A stretch of 64,000 nt of DNA from Halioxenophilus aromaticivorans (GCF_042850945.1 NZ_AP031496.1:5146001-5210000), one strand, 5' to 3'. Counted from the stretch's first letter, positions 1 through 9,360 are shown. A program made the numbers and translations. The notes: generated by a model not told the origin, from the letters alone.

Positions 1-2
1 TG

Positions 3-122
3 TTTTCCACCATTGAAGGCAACACCAACGACGAGGGCCACCGTGAGGGGTTTGAAGCCTGTGAGCGCAAGCGCAGCCTTTCGGGCACGCATTACGACTT
101 TATTGCCTTTGACGCGATATAG
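3..122 (+). CDS. C-terminal end of a truncated protein, possibly a phage-type peptidoglycan hydrolase or CHAP-like protein
   Basis: An open frame enters from the left edge and ends at a TAG at 120-122, giving 39 residues with no start in the window. The readable part contains TIEGNTNDEGHREGFEAC followed by a basic stretch. From memory, a TIEGNTN-E-G-REG-EVCRR pattern is common at the C-terminus of small phage-related CHAP or peptidoglycan-binding proteins, where it is the last part of the catalytic fold. The assignment rests on this motif alone. The downstream gene is convergent (ends at 181), and no clear hairpin terminator is seen between them. Confidence 0.55.
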   Translation, partial: FSTIEGNTNDEGHREGFEACERKRSLSGTHYDFIAFDAI

Positions 123-180
123 ATTGATGCCCTGTTGGCCGTTTAATAGAAGAAGGGGACGCCCGCTTCCTCTAATGATA

Positions 181-2205
181 TTACGGGCAACTGCCCACTA
201 ACCACTGCTGACCGCCATCGGTAGAATACAGCGTAGTCACACCGTAGGTTGAACCGGGCATGGCATCATCACTGCCGTTGGCAAAATAACTGGGCGAGAA
301 ATAGCTCCCGGTGCTGTAAGCGCGGCCGTAATAGGCCTTGTGATAGTAGTTCATATCCGTGAACGCCTGGCAGAGGCCATCACCGCCATCACCGCCATCA
401 CCGCCATCACCGCCATCACCGCCCAGGCTGCACGTCACTTCTGGCCCTTGGCAACTGGCGTCGTCATCCTGCCAGCGGCATAGCCCACCGTTTGCATTAA
501 CCGTGGTTTCATCCAGCCTAAAGGCTGCCGTGCTGTACTCCAAATAGCAGTTGGCGTAGTTGCTGTAATCCAAACGGCCAGCATCAATATGCTCGCTGAG
601 CGTGGCGGTTTGCCCGGCATCAACGTCAAAATTAAGCGACTCGGTTGTGCTTAAGCCAGTATCATCCGTGGCCACAACGGCCACGCTATTGGCCCCACCC
701 GGGAGACTACAAGCCTCGGCGCTAAAGACATCACCAGTTAGAGCCGCCACCGCATTGCCGCTGGCAAACGTTGCCTCAACCCGTTGGAGGTTTTGGTTGG
801 CATCCACCACGCCGCCAGTGACGGTTGCACATTGGCCAGCTACGGAAACCGCCAACCCACTCAACACAGGGGCTTGTGGCGGAGGTTCTGGGCCTATACG
901 TTGGGTTTGCGCCGTGGCCTCACCCACAGCGCCTTCGTCATCAGCCGCCGTTATTTTTACACGGTAAAGCCCATCGGCAAGGCTGCTACTGGTACCCGTG
1001 AAATTCCCACCGGATTCGACAAGCACTACATTGGTTATCACACTACCTGAGAGGGCATCACTGACCTCCGCCTGCGCACTTGCCACAGTGGTCTCGGCAT
1101 CGGTAATGGTGGCAGAAATGTATAACTGGCTGCCCGTTGCTGTGATAGAAATGTTATCAATTACCGGGGCTGAATTGCGATTAACCCGCAGATTATTGGC
1201 GGCGAAAAACTCGCCCAGATAAGCCGTATAATTAATACTGTTACCACTCACGTAGGAGCCACTGGCTCCGGCCCCGCCAGACCAAGCATGGCCAACACCG
1301 CCGTGAAACCAAAGCTTAGAAACTCGCCCACCCTGCCAAAGTGTTTCGGTGGCGGTGTTGGCACCGCTGCCCAGTGTGTTGCTGCCGGGCAGTTCTGCCA
1401 CGCCATAGACGCTTGCCAAACCTTCGGCGTTTTGGGTGTTGTAACAGGTACTCACCGTACCGTCGTCATCGGCCTGAGCAAAAGAGGCCACCTGGGTGGC
1501 AAAATAACTGGCGTAGCTACCGGCGTAACTTACACATCGGCTGGCCACATTGGCGGATTCACAGGAGCCAAGGGCCCCGCTGGACGAGGTACCCACACTG
1601 GGCCCAGCACTAATGCCCATACCGGCAAAAATATCCGGTGCCAAGCAGGCCGTGGTGTTGGCGAAGGCAGCGCCGGAGGATAACCCGGCGATATAAACTT
1701 GGTCGGCATCAATGGCGGCGGAGGCATCGGCTACCAGGTCCTCGGCCAGTTGAATCAGGTTTTGGTAATCCAGCTTGGTTCTCGACGGCGTGCCAGAATT
1801 ACTGTTGTTCCAATAGGCCCAACAGCTAAAACCTTCTTTGTGTTGGGCATCGGGCACAGCGATTACCATGCCGTTGGCCTCAGCGGCGGACTCCAAATTA
1901 GCCGTGTTGTACGCGCTAATAGGCTGAGTGCAGCCATGCAGCACCAGCAGTAGCGAGCGTTTATCCACCGGGCCAATGGGGCTAAAACTGCTGGGGGTAT
2001 ACAGATTTACCGTGCTAAAACCGCCCAGCGAAAGACCGTTTTGCCAACTACCCGAAAATACGGTTGGCACCAACAGGATGGACGTTAAAAAAACAAAACA
2101 TAAAGAGAATGGTATTCGGTGAGAATTTCGGTTTCGACCAGAGTCTTCAAAGCGGCGGCCATTGGCCTGCGCCGCCGAAACGACGATTTTGTTGAGCTGT
2201 TGCAT
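181..2205 (-). CDS. Secreted PHB-depolymerase-family esterase (LpqC-like) with Gly-Asp linker and C-terminal module
   Basis: Predicted extracellular serine esterase of the polyhydroxybutyrate depolymerase/LpqC family. A hydrophobic export segment follows a basic N-terminus. The catalytic domain has an LVLHGCTQ oxyanion-type motif and the lipase box GLSSGAAFA carrying the nucleophile Ser. A likely catalytic His lies in GGVGHAWSGG. Two Ig/fibronectin-like regions follow, then a (GGD)n linker encoded by 9-bp tandem repeats and a roughly 60-residue C-terminal Tyr-rich module of a kind seen at the end of secreted PHA depolymerases. I chose the ATG at 2205 (MQQLNK), which has AAGG eight bases upstream; a TTG at 2244 would add 13 residues. 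Substrate (short-chain PHA or another polyester) is inferred from the family. Confidence 0.8.
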   Translation of the reverse strand: MQQLNKIVVSAAQANGRRFEDSGRNRNSHRIPFSLCFVFLTSILLVPTVFSGSWQNGLSLGGFSTVNLYTPSSFSPIGPVDKRSLLLVLHGCTQPISAYNTANLESAAEANGMVIAVPDAQHKEGFSCWAYWNNSNSGTPSRTKLDYQNLIQLAEDLVADASAAIDADQVYIAGLSSGAAFANTTACLAPDIFAGMGISAGPSVGTSSSGALGSCESANVASRCVSYAGSYASYFATQVASFAQADDDGTVSTCYNTQNAEGLASVYGVAELPGSNTLGSGANTATETLWQGGRVSKLWFHGGVGHAWSGGAGASGSYVSGNSINYTAYLGEFFAANNLRVNRNSAPVIDNISITATGSQLYISATITDAETTVASAQAEVSDALSGSVITNVVLVESGGNFTGTSSSLADGLYRVKITAADDEGAVGEATAQTQRIGPEPPPQAPVLSGLAVSVAGQCATVTGGVVDANQNLQRVEATFASGNAVAALTGDVFSAEACSLPGGANSVAVVATDDTGLSTTESLNFDVDAGQTATLSEHIDAGRLDYSNYANCYLEYSTAAFRLDETTVNANGGLCRWQDDDASCQGPEVTCSLGGDGGDGGDGGDGGDGLCQAFTDMNYYHKAYYGRAYSTGSYFSPSYFANGSDDAMPGSTYGVTTLYSTDGGQQWLVGSCP
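378..424. repeat. 9-bp tandem repeat encoding a Gly-Gly-Asp linker
   Basis: Five or more consecutive copies of the 9-mer CACCGCCAT (plus strand) lie inside the esterase gene and encode GGD units on the minus strand. The copies are nearly identical at DNA level, so the linker length could vary by slippage without frameshift. Confidence 0.8.
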
Positions 2206-2571
2206 GACGCTTGCCTTGGATTCATTATTATTTTTTAGGTGCAAATTTTTTCAGGTGCAAAGCACCAATAGAGTCGGCCCGCACCGGATATTCAACGATT
2301 GTTGAATAAACTCCAGGCTAGAGGACTCAAACACCGTTTGCAAGCAACGCGACGTTACAGCCGCGATTTTGGCGCGTTAAATAGAAAACTATTCAGCATT
2401 GTATTTATTTGAGATAACAGGGGCAGTGGTAATAAGTTTTCTGAAGAAAAACCAGCGCTAGGGCGTTGAAGCCGCAACAGCAAAAAGAGCGCAACATCAA
2501 CCCCAGCGCAATGAATTGGCTGTTTTAAAATGAGCCCGGCATTAGCTCAAAGCCGCGCTCAGTTCAAGCCA
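2206..2571. other. Intergenic region with an 8-4-8 palindrome
   Basis: No convincing gene is seen. The notable structure is a perfect inverted repeat, TATTCAAC-GATT-GTTGAATA, at 2289-2308, 84 bp upstream of the chosen esterase start. It could be an operator for that minus-strand gene. The rest is AT-rich spacer without clear hairpins. Confidence 0.5.
2289..2308. promoter_or_regulatory. Palindromic putative operator upstream of the esterase
   Basis: Perfect dyad TATTCAAC (2289-2296) and GTTGAATA (2301-2308) around a 4-bp spacer. It lacks a following T-tract, so a protein-binding site is more likely than a terminator. No regulator is encoded next to it. Confidence 0.35.
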
Positions 2572-2898
2572 CTAACGGTTGTTTTCAGCGCCATTTATTC
2601 GATTTTTAATGCTGCGAACTTCGGCTACGTCACCCAAGAACTTAATAACGGCGTCTTTTTCTTCTGTGGTTAAGTCTTTTTCTAGCAGATCCAACTTACT
2701 GATGACCACTTCCAACGCCTCGGATAAGCGACCAATTTGCTTACCGTAACTGCCTACCTTTTCCAACACCTCCTGTTCAATCTCCGGGTTAGAGGAGGAG
2801 CCGAGATTTATATTGAAGAAGCTGAATCCCCAATTGGGCAAAATGGATTGTGATAAATTGGACGGTGCTAGCTGAAGCGGAATACTGACGTTGCTCAT
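2572..2898 (-). CDS. Small protein of unknown function
   Basis: A 108-residue protein starting MSNVSIPLQL. The start is set by a strong GGAGG eight bases before the ATG at 2898; a longer reading to 2997 has an N-terminus unlike a protein and no ribosome site. The first 45 residues are low in charge and hydrophobic. The rest is predicted helical with heptad-like spacing (EIEQEVLEKVG, RLSEALEVVISKLDLLEKDL), suggesting a coiled coil or helical bundle. No signal peptide or family is recognised. It stands alone between convergent and divergent neighbours. Confidence 0.6.
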   Translation of the reverse strand: MSNVSIPLQLAPSNLSQSILPNWGFSFFNINLGSSSNPEIEQEVLEKVGSYGKQIGRLSEALEVVISKLDLLEKDLTTEEKDAVIKFLGDVAEVRSIKNRINGAENNR

Positions 2899-3133
2899 AG
2901 GAAAACCTCCATGGAATACTCTATGCAGTGATTGTGTCGTTACGGTCGCTCTACCGTGGGCAGTAAAAATTCTCAAAATAACTGCAAGTAGAGACAATGC
3001 TATAAAAACAGCCGTTAGAAAACTATCTTAAAAAGATGGTTGGCAATGTGAATCTTGAAAAAGCAAAAGCTCCCGCCTTTAATCTCTTTCAATAAAACCA
3101 GCTGAAAGGCACTTGACCAGGGCCCTGGCGTAA

Positions 3134-3149
3134 CCTGTATGCTTACAGG
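3134..3149. promoter_or_regulatory. Palindrome upstream of tpm
   Basis: Perfect dyad CCTGTA-TGCT-TACAGG, ending 32 bp before the tpm start codon, in the position expected for an operator or start-proximal hairpin. Confidence 0.3.
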
Positions 3150-3181
3150 CTTATATTAGTGTATTAGAGGAAGAAGGTATT

Positions 3182-3817
3182 ATGGAAGCGGATTTTTGGC
3201 ACCAACGCTGGCAAACGAATGAAATTGGCTTCCACGAAGCCGTGCCCAACCCCATGCTTACTCAGTACTTGGGGCGCCTGCCCATTGCCCCTGGAGATAC
3301 CGTACTGGTACCACTGTGTGGTAAATCTCACGATTTAACCTGGTTAACCCAGCAAGGTTACCAAGTGGTCGGTATAGAGCTTAGCAAGCTAGCCGTGGAA
3401 GCTTACTTTGAACAGATCAACCAAACGCCCGCCATCGACGAGCTGGATAATTTCACTCGCTACAGGGGCGAGCAGATTACTATTTACGTTGGTAATTTTT
3501 TTGATGTTACGGCGGATATTGTCGGCACAATAAACGCAATCTACGACCGAGCGGCGCTAGTGGCGATGCCTCGCGACATGAGAAAGGAATACGCCAAGCA
3601 CCTTTTAGCCATATCGGCTAAAGCGCCAAAGCTGTTGGTAACCTTTGAATACGACCAATCCATCATGGATGGGCCGCCCTTTTCGCTCAGTGAGCAAGAG
3701 GTGCGCGAGCACTACGATAGCCACTACGACATAACCCGAGCCTTTGAACAAACGGTGCCCGGTAAACTGAGAGGCACTGAAGCCAAAGAAAGTGTTTGGG
3801 TCGCTTTACCCTTGTAA
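3182..3817 (+). CDS. tpm: Thiopurine S-methyltransferase
   Basis: SAM-dependent methyltransferase of the TPMT family, 211 aa, the usual bacterial length. It opens with EADFWHQRWQTNEIGFHE, the conserved Trp-rich start of the family, and has the SAM-binding segment VLVPLCGKSHDLTWL followed by GYQVVGIELS. YDRAALVAMP and the C-terminal FSLSEQEVREHY also match. Family members S-methylate thiopurines and, in marine and pseudomonad strains, selenium and tellurium oxyanions. The AGAAGG ribosome site lies just before the ATG. It appears monocistronic and is convergent with the lapG-like gene. Confidence 0.92.
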   Translation: MEADFWHQRWQTNEIGFHEAVPNPMLTQYLGRLPIAPGDTVLVPLCGKSHDLTWLTQQGYQVVGIELSKLAVEAYFEQINQTPAIDELDNFTRYRGEQITIYVGNFFDVTADIVGTINAIYDRAALVAMPRDMRKEYAKHLLAISAKAPKLLVTFEYDQSIMDGPPFSLSEQEVREHYDSHYDITRAFEQTVPGKLRGTEAKESVWVALPL

Positions 3818-3899
3818 GCGGCGTTACTAGGCAAAATAAAGCGAGTTTTTGTTAGGTGGTAAGAGGACTTGCTACAGGGGTTAACAGTGTGGGCTGCCG

Positions 3900-4610
3900 T
3901 TACCCCAGGGTAATTCCTTCTAGCTCGAGCTTACGGAAGACGTTACGCCAGCGAGATAGCTTAGCGGTAGAAGAACCTGAGGCCTTTTGATTACCGGGGC
4001 CCCATAACCCTTGGCTGTTAAAGCTAAACACAGGGGTGAGATCGGTACGATCGCGGGCAGGCAGTACTTCATCTACTAGGCTATCCAAAATCAGAGGCTG
4101 AGACGCACCGGGGTGGAAGTAGCCTAGCACCATGTGGGCCTGGGTTACCGAGCTACGGCGGCCACCGATTTTGGCCTTTACGTAAATAAGCCGTAGATTC
4201 TCTTCCGGCACGCCCGATTTCATCAGCAGTATGTATTTGGCAATGGCATAGTCTTCACAATCACCCTGCCCTCGGCCCAGTAGCTCGGCAGGGCTCGCCC
4301 AGTAGTCGCTCTCTTTCCAAACCACATCATCCACTTCGTAGGTCACTACGGAGTTTACATAGGCATTGACGCTTTTAATTACTTGCAAACGTTGGGCTTG
4401 CTTCGCATCCGCCAGCACTTTATCCAGTTGCTTGCGGTTATCTGCGCTGTTTTTACCACCAAAACTCGCCACGGACTGCCAAAATTTGTCCAAATTCATG
4501 GTAACCGTGGCTGAGCTTACAAAAAAGGAGGCGCCGCAAATGAGCAAAACAGCACAAGCTGATTTAGGCAGCAACGGGAACGCCTTGCACTGAGTAACCG
4601 ATGTATTCAT
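3900..4610 (-). CDS. lapG: LapG-like periplasmic transglutaminase-like cysteine protease
   Basis: Bacterial transglutaminase-like cysteine proteinase (BTLCP), 236 aa. An N-terminal hydrophobic segment (about residues 17-35) should export it. The catalytic triad is visible: Cys118 in GQGDCEDYA, His159 in TQAHMVLGY and Asp176 in LILDSLVDE. In Pseudomonas fluorescens, LapG cuts the N-terminal region of the adhesin LapA at a TAAG-type site when c-di-GMP is low, releasing cells from the surface. Here it is the last gene of the secretion operon, seven bases after the lapD-like gene. The divergent adhesin carries a TAAG site, its likely substrate. Confidence 0.92.
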   Translation of the reverse strand: MNTSVTQCKAFPLLPKSACAVLLICGASFFVSSATVTMNLDKFWQSVASFGGKNSADNRKQLDKVLADAKQAQRLQVIKSVNAYVNSVVTYEVDDVVWKESDYWASPAELLGRGQGDCEDYAIAKYILLMKSGVPEENLRLIYVKAKIGGRRSSVTQAHMVLGYFHPGASQPLILDSLVDEVLPARDRTDLTPVFSFNSQGLWGPGNQKASGSSTAKLSRWRNVFRKLELEGITLG

Positions 4611-4617
4611 ATCTCGG

Positions 4618-6543
4618 TTACAGTGCCTTGTACTTTTCGCGAGCTAGGCCATCAAACCCAATTTCGAAGAGTAGTTTTTCACCGTCTGCGCCAATAAATC
4701 CATTGGCGTACACTTTCATTCCCAAGGAGTGGGCCAAATCCGCAATACCACGCAAATACGCTTGGTTGGTGGGGTTGTTAAGTACATCGTGGACGAAGGC
4801 GTTGTCGATGCTGATGTAGTCTAAGCCGAGTTCGTGAACATCGGTTATTTGGGAAAAGCTTTCCCCTACTCGGCTTAAGCCAATTTTTACCCCGTAGGGC
4901 CGAACACTCTCTACAAAATGAACGAACTCGTCTTTGCGACCAGTGACAGCGCTCTCGCGGCAATCGAACAACAACCGCGAAGCATAGGCACTGTTAGATT
5001 TTAGTAGATCAACAATTTGCTTTACTGAATCAACACTGGCAAACGTAGAAGCGTACAGCGGTACGGCAAGCTTGACATCCCCACTGGAGATATCCAGTGC
5101 GCTAATAGCACGGCGAATTAACGCTAAATCTAAATGGCGCAGACGATTGGTACGCCTCGCAAATGCAGTGAGCGCTTCTAAGCCACAGTCGCTTTCATTT
5201 AGCCGGATTTCGGCAGAAACCAGTGAAAAAAGCTTTTTGTCACCGGCATCTTTTACATCGCAAAACTGAATGCTAGAACCCGAGCCAACATTGTCGATAA
5301 AGTCGCTGCAGATCTGTGCCAGGTTGTCGTCGCTGACGCTACTTTGGAAACCGTCGATGACGAATTCGCTTTCATCGTCACTTTCCGTGGCGTTATAGAG
5401 GGCATCGTCTAATCGATCAAACAGCTCGTGGCTGGCCTCATTATTACGTACATAGGTTGCTGCTGAAGCGACGTCCAGTTGGACATCGCCCCGGGTTTTT
5501 ATATCGCTGGCGGTAAGTGCCTCTAGGAAATTCGAACGAATATAATTAATCTGATCGCACCCGGATACCAACACGGCTACGTCTGTCTCGTTGATGCGAG
5601 CCATTCGACACTCGGTGTACAGGCTGTTCTTTTTAACGTAGTAGTCACTGAGCCACTGCGCAAACTGTTTCATTACCACATTCTGGTCGTCCTTGGGCAT
5701 ACTCAAAAAATCGCCACTCATTAGCTTTACACTATGCATAATAAAGACGTTGGCTTCGTACTCTTGGTAAGAATGCATCTGTGATTCTAGGATAGAGAAA
5801 AAGGCATTAATGTTAGGTAGCCCGGTAATTGGATCGTGGCGATTGCGATAGCGAGTGTCTTCTAAGCGGCGATTATTTTCTAACACCAGTGCTTTAAACC
5901 GATTGGCTAGGCTGTTCATGGCTTCCACCACGCGAGCGAAATCGGAAGTCCAAGGTGTTTCAATGGTTATGAATCGCCGATCTGAAAAACAATTGGCTTG
6001 GTAGACGATTCTGTCTAGAGGGCGTAACACAATTTTTAGAAGGATAGAACCAATAGCACCGATGACTAGTGCTAAAATTAGCACGCACAGTGTGAAGTAT
6101 TTAATTTTCCCCCAGAGTATTTCGGTGGCATATTCTGCCTGGCTCTCTAGGTGAACAGTGCCGAATTGAGACCAACCATCGCTCACCTGCGCCACACCGG
6201 GTGCCACTTCAAAATGGCCAAAACGCATAAACCAACTGGGAACATTGGTTTCGTATTCAGAGCCCCTTAACACGACAATATCGTTGTCGTCTTCATCGGC
6301 CAGACGAATGATGGAATAATGGCCGGAGTCAAATTTAGCAGCAATCAACAGCTCAAGGTTAGATACCGATTTCTCGGATTGCGTCAGCACCAACGCCAAG
6401 CCATTGGCGTTATCGACATTCTTTAGATAGAGCTGCTCACCTAAGCTGTCTTTAATGGCGTCAACGATTAAAATAAAACAAATACCACTGTTGAGAAAAA
6501 TAATCAGAACAATGGATATCCAAAGTTGTTTATTGAGCGTCAT
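4618..6543 (-). CDS. lapD: LapD-like inner-membrane c-di-GMP receptor (degenerate GGDEF-EAL)
   Basis: Predicted inside-out signalling receptor, 641 aa. It has a transmembrane helix at about 8-28, a periplasmic LapD/MoxY-like domain to about 150, a second helix around 150-172, a HAMP-like linker with LRPLDRIV, then GGDEF and EAL folds. Both enzymatic domains look dead: the GGDEF position reads INETDVAVLVSG, the EAL start reads AEIRLN, the usual DDFG is LSRVG and the usual AEGVE is ANGFI. Loss of these residues fits a c-di-GMP receptor rather than an enzyme. In the LapD model, c-di-GMP binding makes the periplasmic domain sequester LapG. It overlaps the upstream kinase gene by 14 bases and is followed by lapG after 7 bases. 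Confidence 0.9.
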   Translation of the reverse strand: MTLNKQLWISIVLIIFLNSGICFILIVDAIKDSLGEQLYLKNVDNANGLALVLTQSEKSVSNLELLIAAKFDSGHYSIIRLADEDDNDIVVLRGSEYETNVPSWFMRFGHFEVAPGVAQVSDGWSQFGTVHLESQAEYATEILWGKIKYFTLCVLILALVIGAIGSILLKIVLRPLDRIVYQANCFSDRRFITIETPWTSDFARVVEAMNSLANRFKALVLENNRRLEDTRYRNRHDPITGLPNINAFFSILESQMHSYQEYEANVFIMHSVKLMSGDFLSMPKDDQNVVMKQFAQWLSDYYVKKNSLYTECRMARINETDVAVLVSGCDQINYIRSNFLEALTASDIKTRGDVQLDVASAATYVRNNEASHELFDRLDDALYNATESDDESEFVIDGFQSSVSDDNLAQICSDFIDNVGSGSSIQFCDVKDAGDKKLFSLVSAEIRLNESDCGLEALTAFARRTNRLRHLDLALIRRAISALDISSGDVKLAVPLYASTFASVDSVKQIVDLLKSNSAYASRLLFDCRESAVTGRKDEFVHFVESVRPYGVKIGLSRVGESFSQITDVHELGLDYISIDNAFVHDVLNNPTNQAYLRGIADLAHSLGMKVYANGFIGADGEKLLFEIGFDGLAREKYKAL

Positions 6544-7825
6544 GAGAATCTATTAGGCAAACGTCGGCAATGGCTAATGGCAATGTAACGGTGAATGTGG
6601 TACCCACTCCGGCTTCTGTTTCTAAGACAATTTGTCCCTGTAGTTTGTTTTCTAACAGCGATTTAACAATCGCTAGGCCCAGGCCGCTGCCCCCCTTATC
6701 CCTACGAGTGGTGAAATAAGGTTGGAATACTGCGCGCTGAATAGACGCTGGAATACCCGCGCCGTTATCCACCACTTTCAATACCGCGGTGTCTGACTGA
6801 TCACCAGCATCTAGGTGTATTTTTATTAACGGCTCTGGCGTGTCCGGAAAGGCGTGAACAGAGGCATTAAAGATCAAGTTAGTAACAACCTGAATAATGG
6901 CCCCTTGGAAAGAATTCATAAAGAATCCGTTTTTATCGCTAAATTCGGTTTCTATCTTAACGCCCTGTCCCTTTAAGTAAGGCCGAGTGCTGGACAGAAC
7001 TTTATCCAACAAATCGATTAAATTGAAGGACGCTAAGCGGTCTGAACTTTGGCTAACGGCACTGCCTTTAAAATCTTTAATAAGCCCAACGGCACGGTCC
7101 AAATTAAAATCCAGCATATTACAGACGTCATCTACCTCTTCCATAAACTCCACCAAAGAGTCTTCGGTAAGCGCGCCTTCTTTGTAGTCTGTCTCTAGCG
7201 CTTTAGTGGCCTCTTTAAGGTGGGATACAGCGGTGACTGAAATACCCAGGGGCGTATTGACCTCATGAGTGACGCTGGCCACCATCTTGCCCAGCTCAAT
7301 AAAGCGCTCAGCCTCTACAGTTTCATCGTCCACCGGCAATTCGCGTTTTTGCAGGGCTACCATAAGATTCTGATCACTGAGGATCAGCGCGATATTGTTT
7401 AGGTCCTCAAGATCGGGTTGCTTTGCCTCCTTCCAGGCCAAAAGCACCGCATATACTTGACCATCCAGCTCGTTTTTCAGCCCGCAAGTGGCTACGGTTC
7501 CGAAGTTGGCGCCGCTATCTCCAGTACTATCTCCAGTACTATCTCCGGCATTTTGGCTCGGGTTCTCGACTCGCCACTGATCCTCAGCAAAATAATTCAC
7601 ATAACTGTCTTTGAATATCTGAAAATTGATCAGTTCGTGCTCAGAATATTCAAAATTGAGATATTCATTAAAAATATAGTCACTACCTATTCGGCCACAG
7701 AAAACAAAATAATCTGCACCAGAAAAGGTTTTCACCATACTGCGGATCACGTCCCGGCGGGACGTCACCGAAGGCATTGCCGCGTAGGAGGTAGAAATTG
7801 CGTGTAAAATGCTGGAGATTGTCAT
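6530..7825 (-). CDS. Soluble sensor histidine kinase with GAF-like N-terminus
   Basis: Histidine kinase of about 431 aa without transmembrane segments. The N-terminal ~170 residues resemble a GAF-type sensor fold, interrupted by a short GDST repeat linker. The H-box is SVTHEVNTPLGI; an N-box (NLIFNASVHAF), DNGAGIP and GGSGLGLAIV define the ATPase domain. The start at 7825 is preferred because an upstream ATG at 7873 would overlap the response regulator gene by 40 bases with no ribosome site; GGAGG lies 13 bases before 7825. Its H-box region is clearly similar to the other kinase in this operon, suggesting duplication. Likely partner: the HD-GYP response regulator encoded just upstream. Confidence 0.88.
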   Translation of the reverse strand: MTISSILHAISTSYAAMPSVTSRRDVIRSMVKTFSGADYFVFCGRIGSDYIFNEYLNFEYSEHELINFQIFKDSYVNYFAEDQWRVENPSQNAGDSTGDSTGDSGANFGTVATCGLKNELDGQVYAVLLAWKEAKQPDLEDLNNIALILSDQNLMVALQKRELPVDDETVEAERFIELGKMVASVTHEVNTPLGISVTAVSHLKEATKALETDYKEGALTEDSLVEFMEEVDDVCNMLDFNLDRAVGLIKDFKGSAVSQSSDRLASFNLIDLLDKVLSSTRPYLKGQGVKIETEFSDKNGFFMNSFQGAIIQVVTNLIFNASVHAFPDTPEPLIKIHLDAGDQSDTAVLKVVDNGAGIPASIQRAVFQPYFTTRRDKGGSGLGLAIVKSLLENKLQGQIVLETEAGVGTTFTVTLPLAIADVCLIDSHDAQ

Positions 7826-7833
7826 GTTGTAGC

Positions 7834-9360
7834 CTATGCCTCCGGATCCAGGTAGTGCCCCCGCGCGCTCCAAAGAGCATCAAAGTTCTCGACAATGGCG
7901 TCGACCAACTTCGGCTCAAACTGACCTCCCTTTTCTTTTACAAATTCAGCTTTAATGTCGTCTTTGTCCCAAGACTCCTTATAAGCTCGTTTTGAAGCTA
8001 GAGCGTCAAATACATCCGCAATCGATACAATTCTTGCCGACACCGGAATGTCCTCACCGGCCCAACCGTTGGGATAACCACCCCCGTCCCAGCGTTCGTG
8101 GTGAGAAAGGCATATCTCCGCCGCCGTTAGCAATGTTGGCTTGGTGGATTTGGAGAGTATCTGGTGTCCAGCCTCGGTATGGGTTTTCATAACCTCGCGC
8201 TCCTCGTCAGTAAGTGCGCCTGGCTTTAGTAGGAGGTCATCTGGCAGGGTAATCTCACCGAAATCGTGCAAAGGCGCAGCCGCTTTAATGCGCAGAGCGT
8301 CCAAATCGCATAAACCGTAAAGCTTAGAGACTTCGTAGGCCAGAGTAGACACACGCTTGATGTGATTAATGGTTTCTTTGTTTTTCTTAATTACTGCACT
8401 GACGAGTAGCTGAACAAACTCTTCTTGCGTTTCTACCAGCTCTTCGCTGAGTTTGAGCTTGTCGTAGGTTAAAGAGATATTAATGCAGTAAATCCCTAAC
8501 AGCTCCTGCTGGCTTTCTGTTAGCTCTTGTGTGGCATCAAGGTAGAGCAAACATTCGTTATCTCGGTCGGAGCGAGTGTAGAATACATACTGATTATCTT
8601 CGCTGATATTCTCCTGACCTTGGTAGGCGCGCTCCATGATTGGCTGGATTCGATCAGGGATATCGGCCATGGTTGTGCAATCGCGCATGGCACCGGTGGC
8701 AGCTAAAATTGCGCCCTGATTAAAATCACGGCTGGCCTGTGCGTTAGAATAAAATACGGCGTCGCTGTCAATCTTTAAGAAATCCATTGTTTCTTTCAAA
8801 GCGACAGATGAAAATTCCGTTAGAGAATTGGATTTCAGCACCTTAGAAACACTGGCCAATATGTGTTTTAGGCCAGCCTTATGGCTCTCAATGGTTTCGA
8901 TATCCACAAACGAGCGCAAACCGGCGTACATCAGAGTCTTCAGCTTCTGACTAGTAAGCTCGGTTTTCTCTTTGTAGTCGTTGATGTCATAACGCTCGAT
9001 AATATCGTGCTCTGGCGCCTGGCCAGGCTGACCCGTCCTTAATATCAAGCGACATAAGCTGTTATCGAGATCGTTACGTACAAAATGAATCAGATCTAAC
9101 CCCGCGTGATCCGTCTCCATAACAACATCCACCAACGCCAGCGCTATTCGGGGATTATCACGAAATATTTGCTGGGCTTCTTCACCGGAATAGGCATGCA
9201 GGAACTTAATTTTTCGGCCGTTAAACCGAAATCGCTTAAGCGTTAGCTCAGTTACTTTATGCACTTCGGTCTCATCATCAACAATCAAGACCTTTAGCGG
9301 TTCTTCTTCCGGCGCCGCTGCTTCGCCACCTTTATCGTCATTTGCAAATAACATGTTCAC
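7834..9360 (-). CDS. Response regulator with HD-GYP c-di-GMP phosphodiesterase domain
   Basis: 508 aa. A receiver domain (about 22-145) has the acidic pair in VLIVDDE, phosphoacceptor Asp78 in LALVDVVM and a Lys in DYKEK. A middle DUF3369-like region follows, then an HD-GYP domain with PLHDFGEITLPDD and HHERWDGGGYP. HD-GYP domains hydrolyse c-di-GMP. Here the usual HDxGK motif reads HDFGE, so the conserved Lys is Glu; activity could be altered. Within this operon it offers a direct route from two kinases to the local c-di-GMP level sensed by the LapD-like protein. It sits 12 bases after the membrane kinase gene. Confidence 0.92.
   Translation of the reverse strand: MNMLFANDDKGGEAAAPEEEPLKVLIVDDETEVHKVTELTLKRFRFNGRKIKFLHAYSGEEAQQIFRDNPRIALALVDVVMETDHAGLDLIHFVRNDLDNSLCRLILRTGQPGQAPEHDIIERYDINDYKEKTELTSQKLKTLMYAGLRSFVDIETIESHKAGLKHILASVSKVLKSNSLTEFSSVALKETMDFLKIDSDAVFYSNAQASRDFNQGAILAATGAMRDCTTMADIPDRIQPIMERAYQGQENISEDNQYVFYTRSDRDNECLLYLDATQELTESQQELLGIYCINISLTYDKLKLSEELVETQEEFVQLLVSAVIKKNKETINHIKRVSTLAYEVSKLYGLCDLDALRIKAAAPLHDFGEITLPDDLLLKPGALTDEEREVMKTHTEAGHQILSKSTKPTLLTAAEICLSHHERWDGGGYPNGWAGEDIPVSARIVSIADVFDALASKRAYKESWDKDDIKAEFVKEKGGQFEPKLVDAIVENFDALWSARGHYLDPEA

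Noticed and set aside
13..201. A 62-codon plus-strand frame at the left edge
   Set aside because: A different frame (3-122) gives a protein-like tail with a known motif; this one is a shadow.
2899..2997. Upstream extension of the small unknown protein
   Set aside because: GGAGG with correct spacing precedes the internal ATG at 2898; the extension has no such site.
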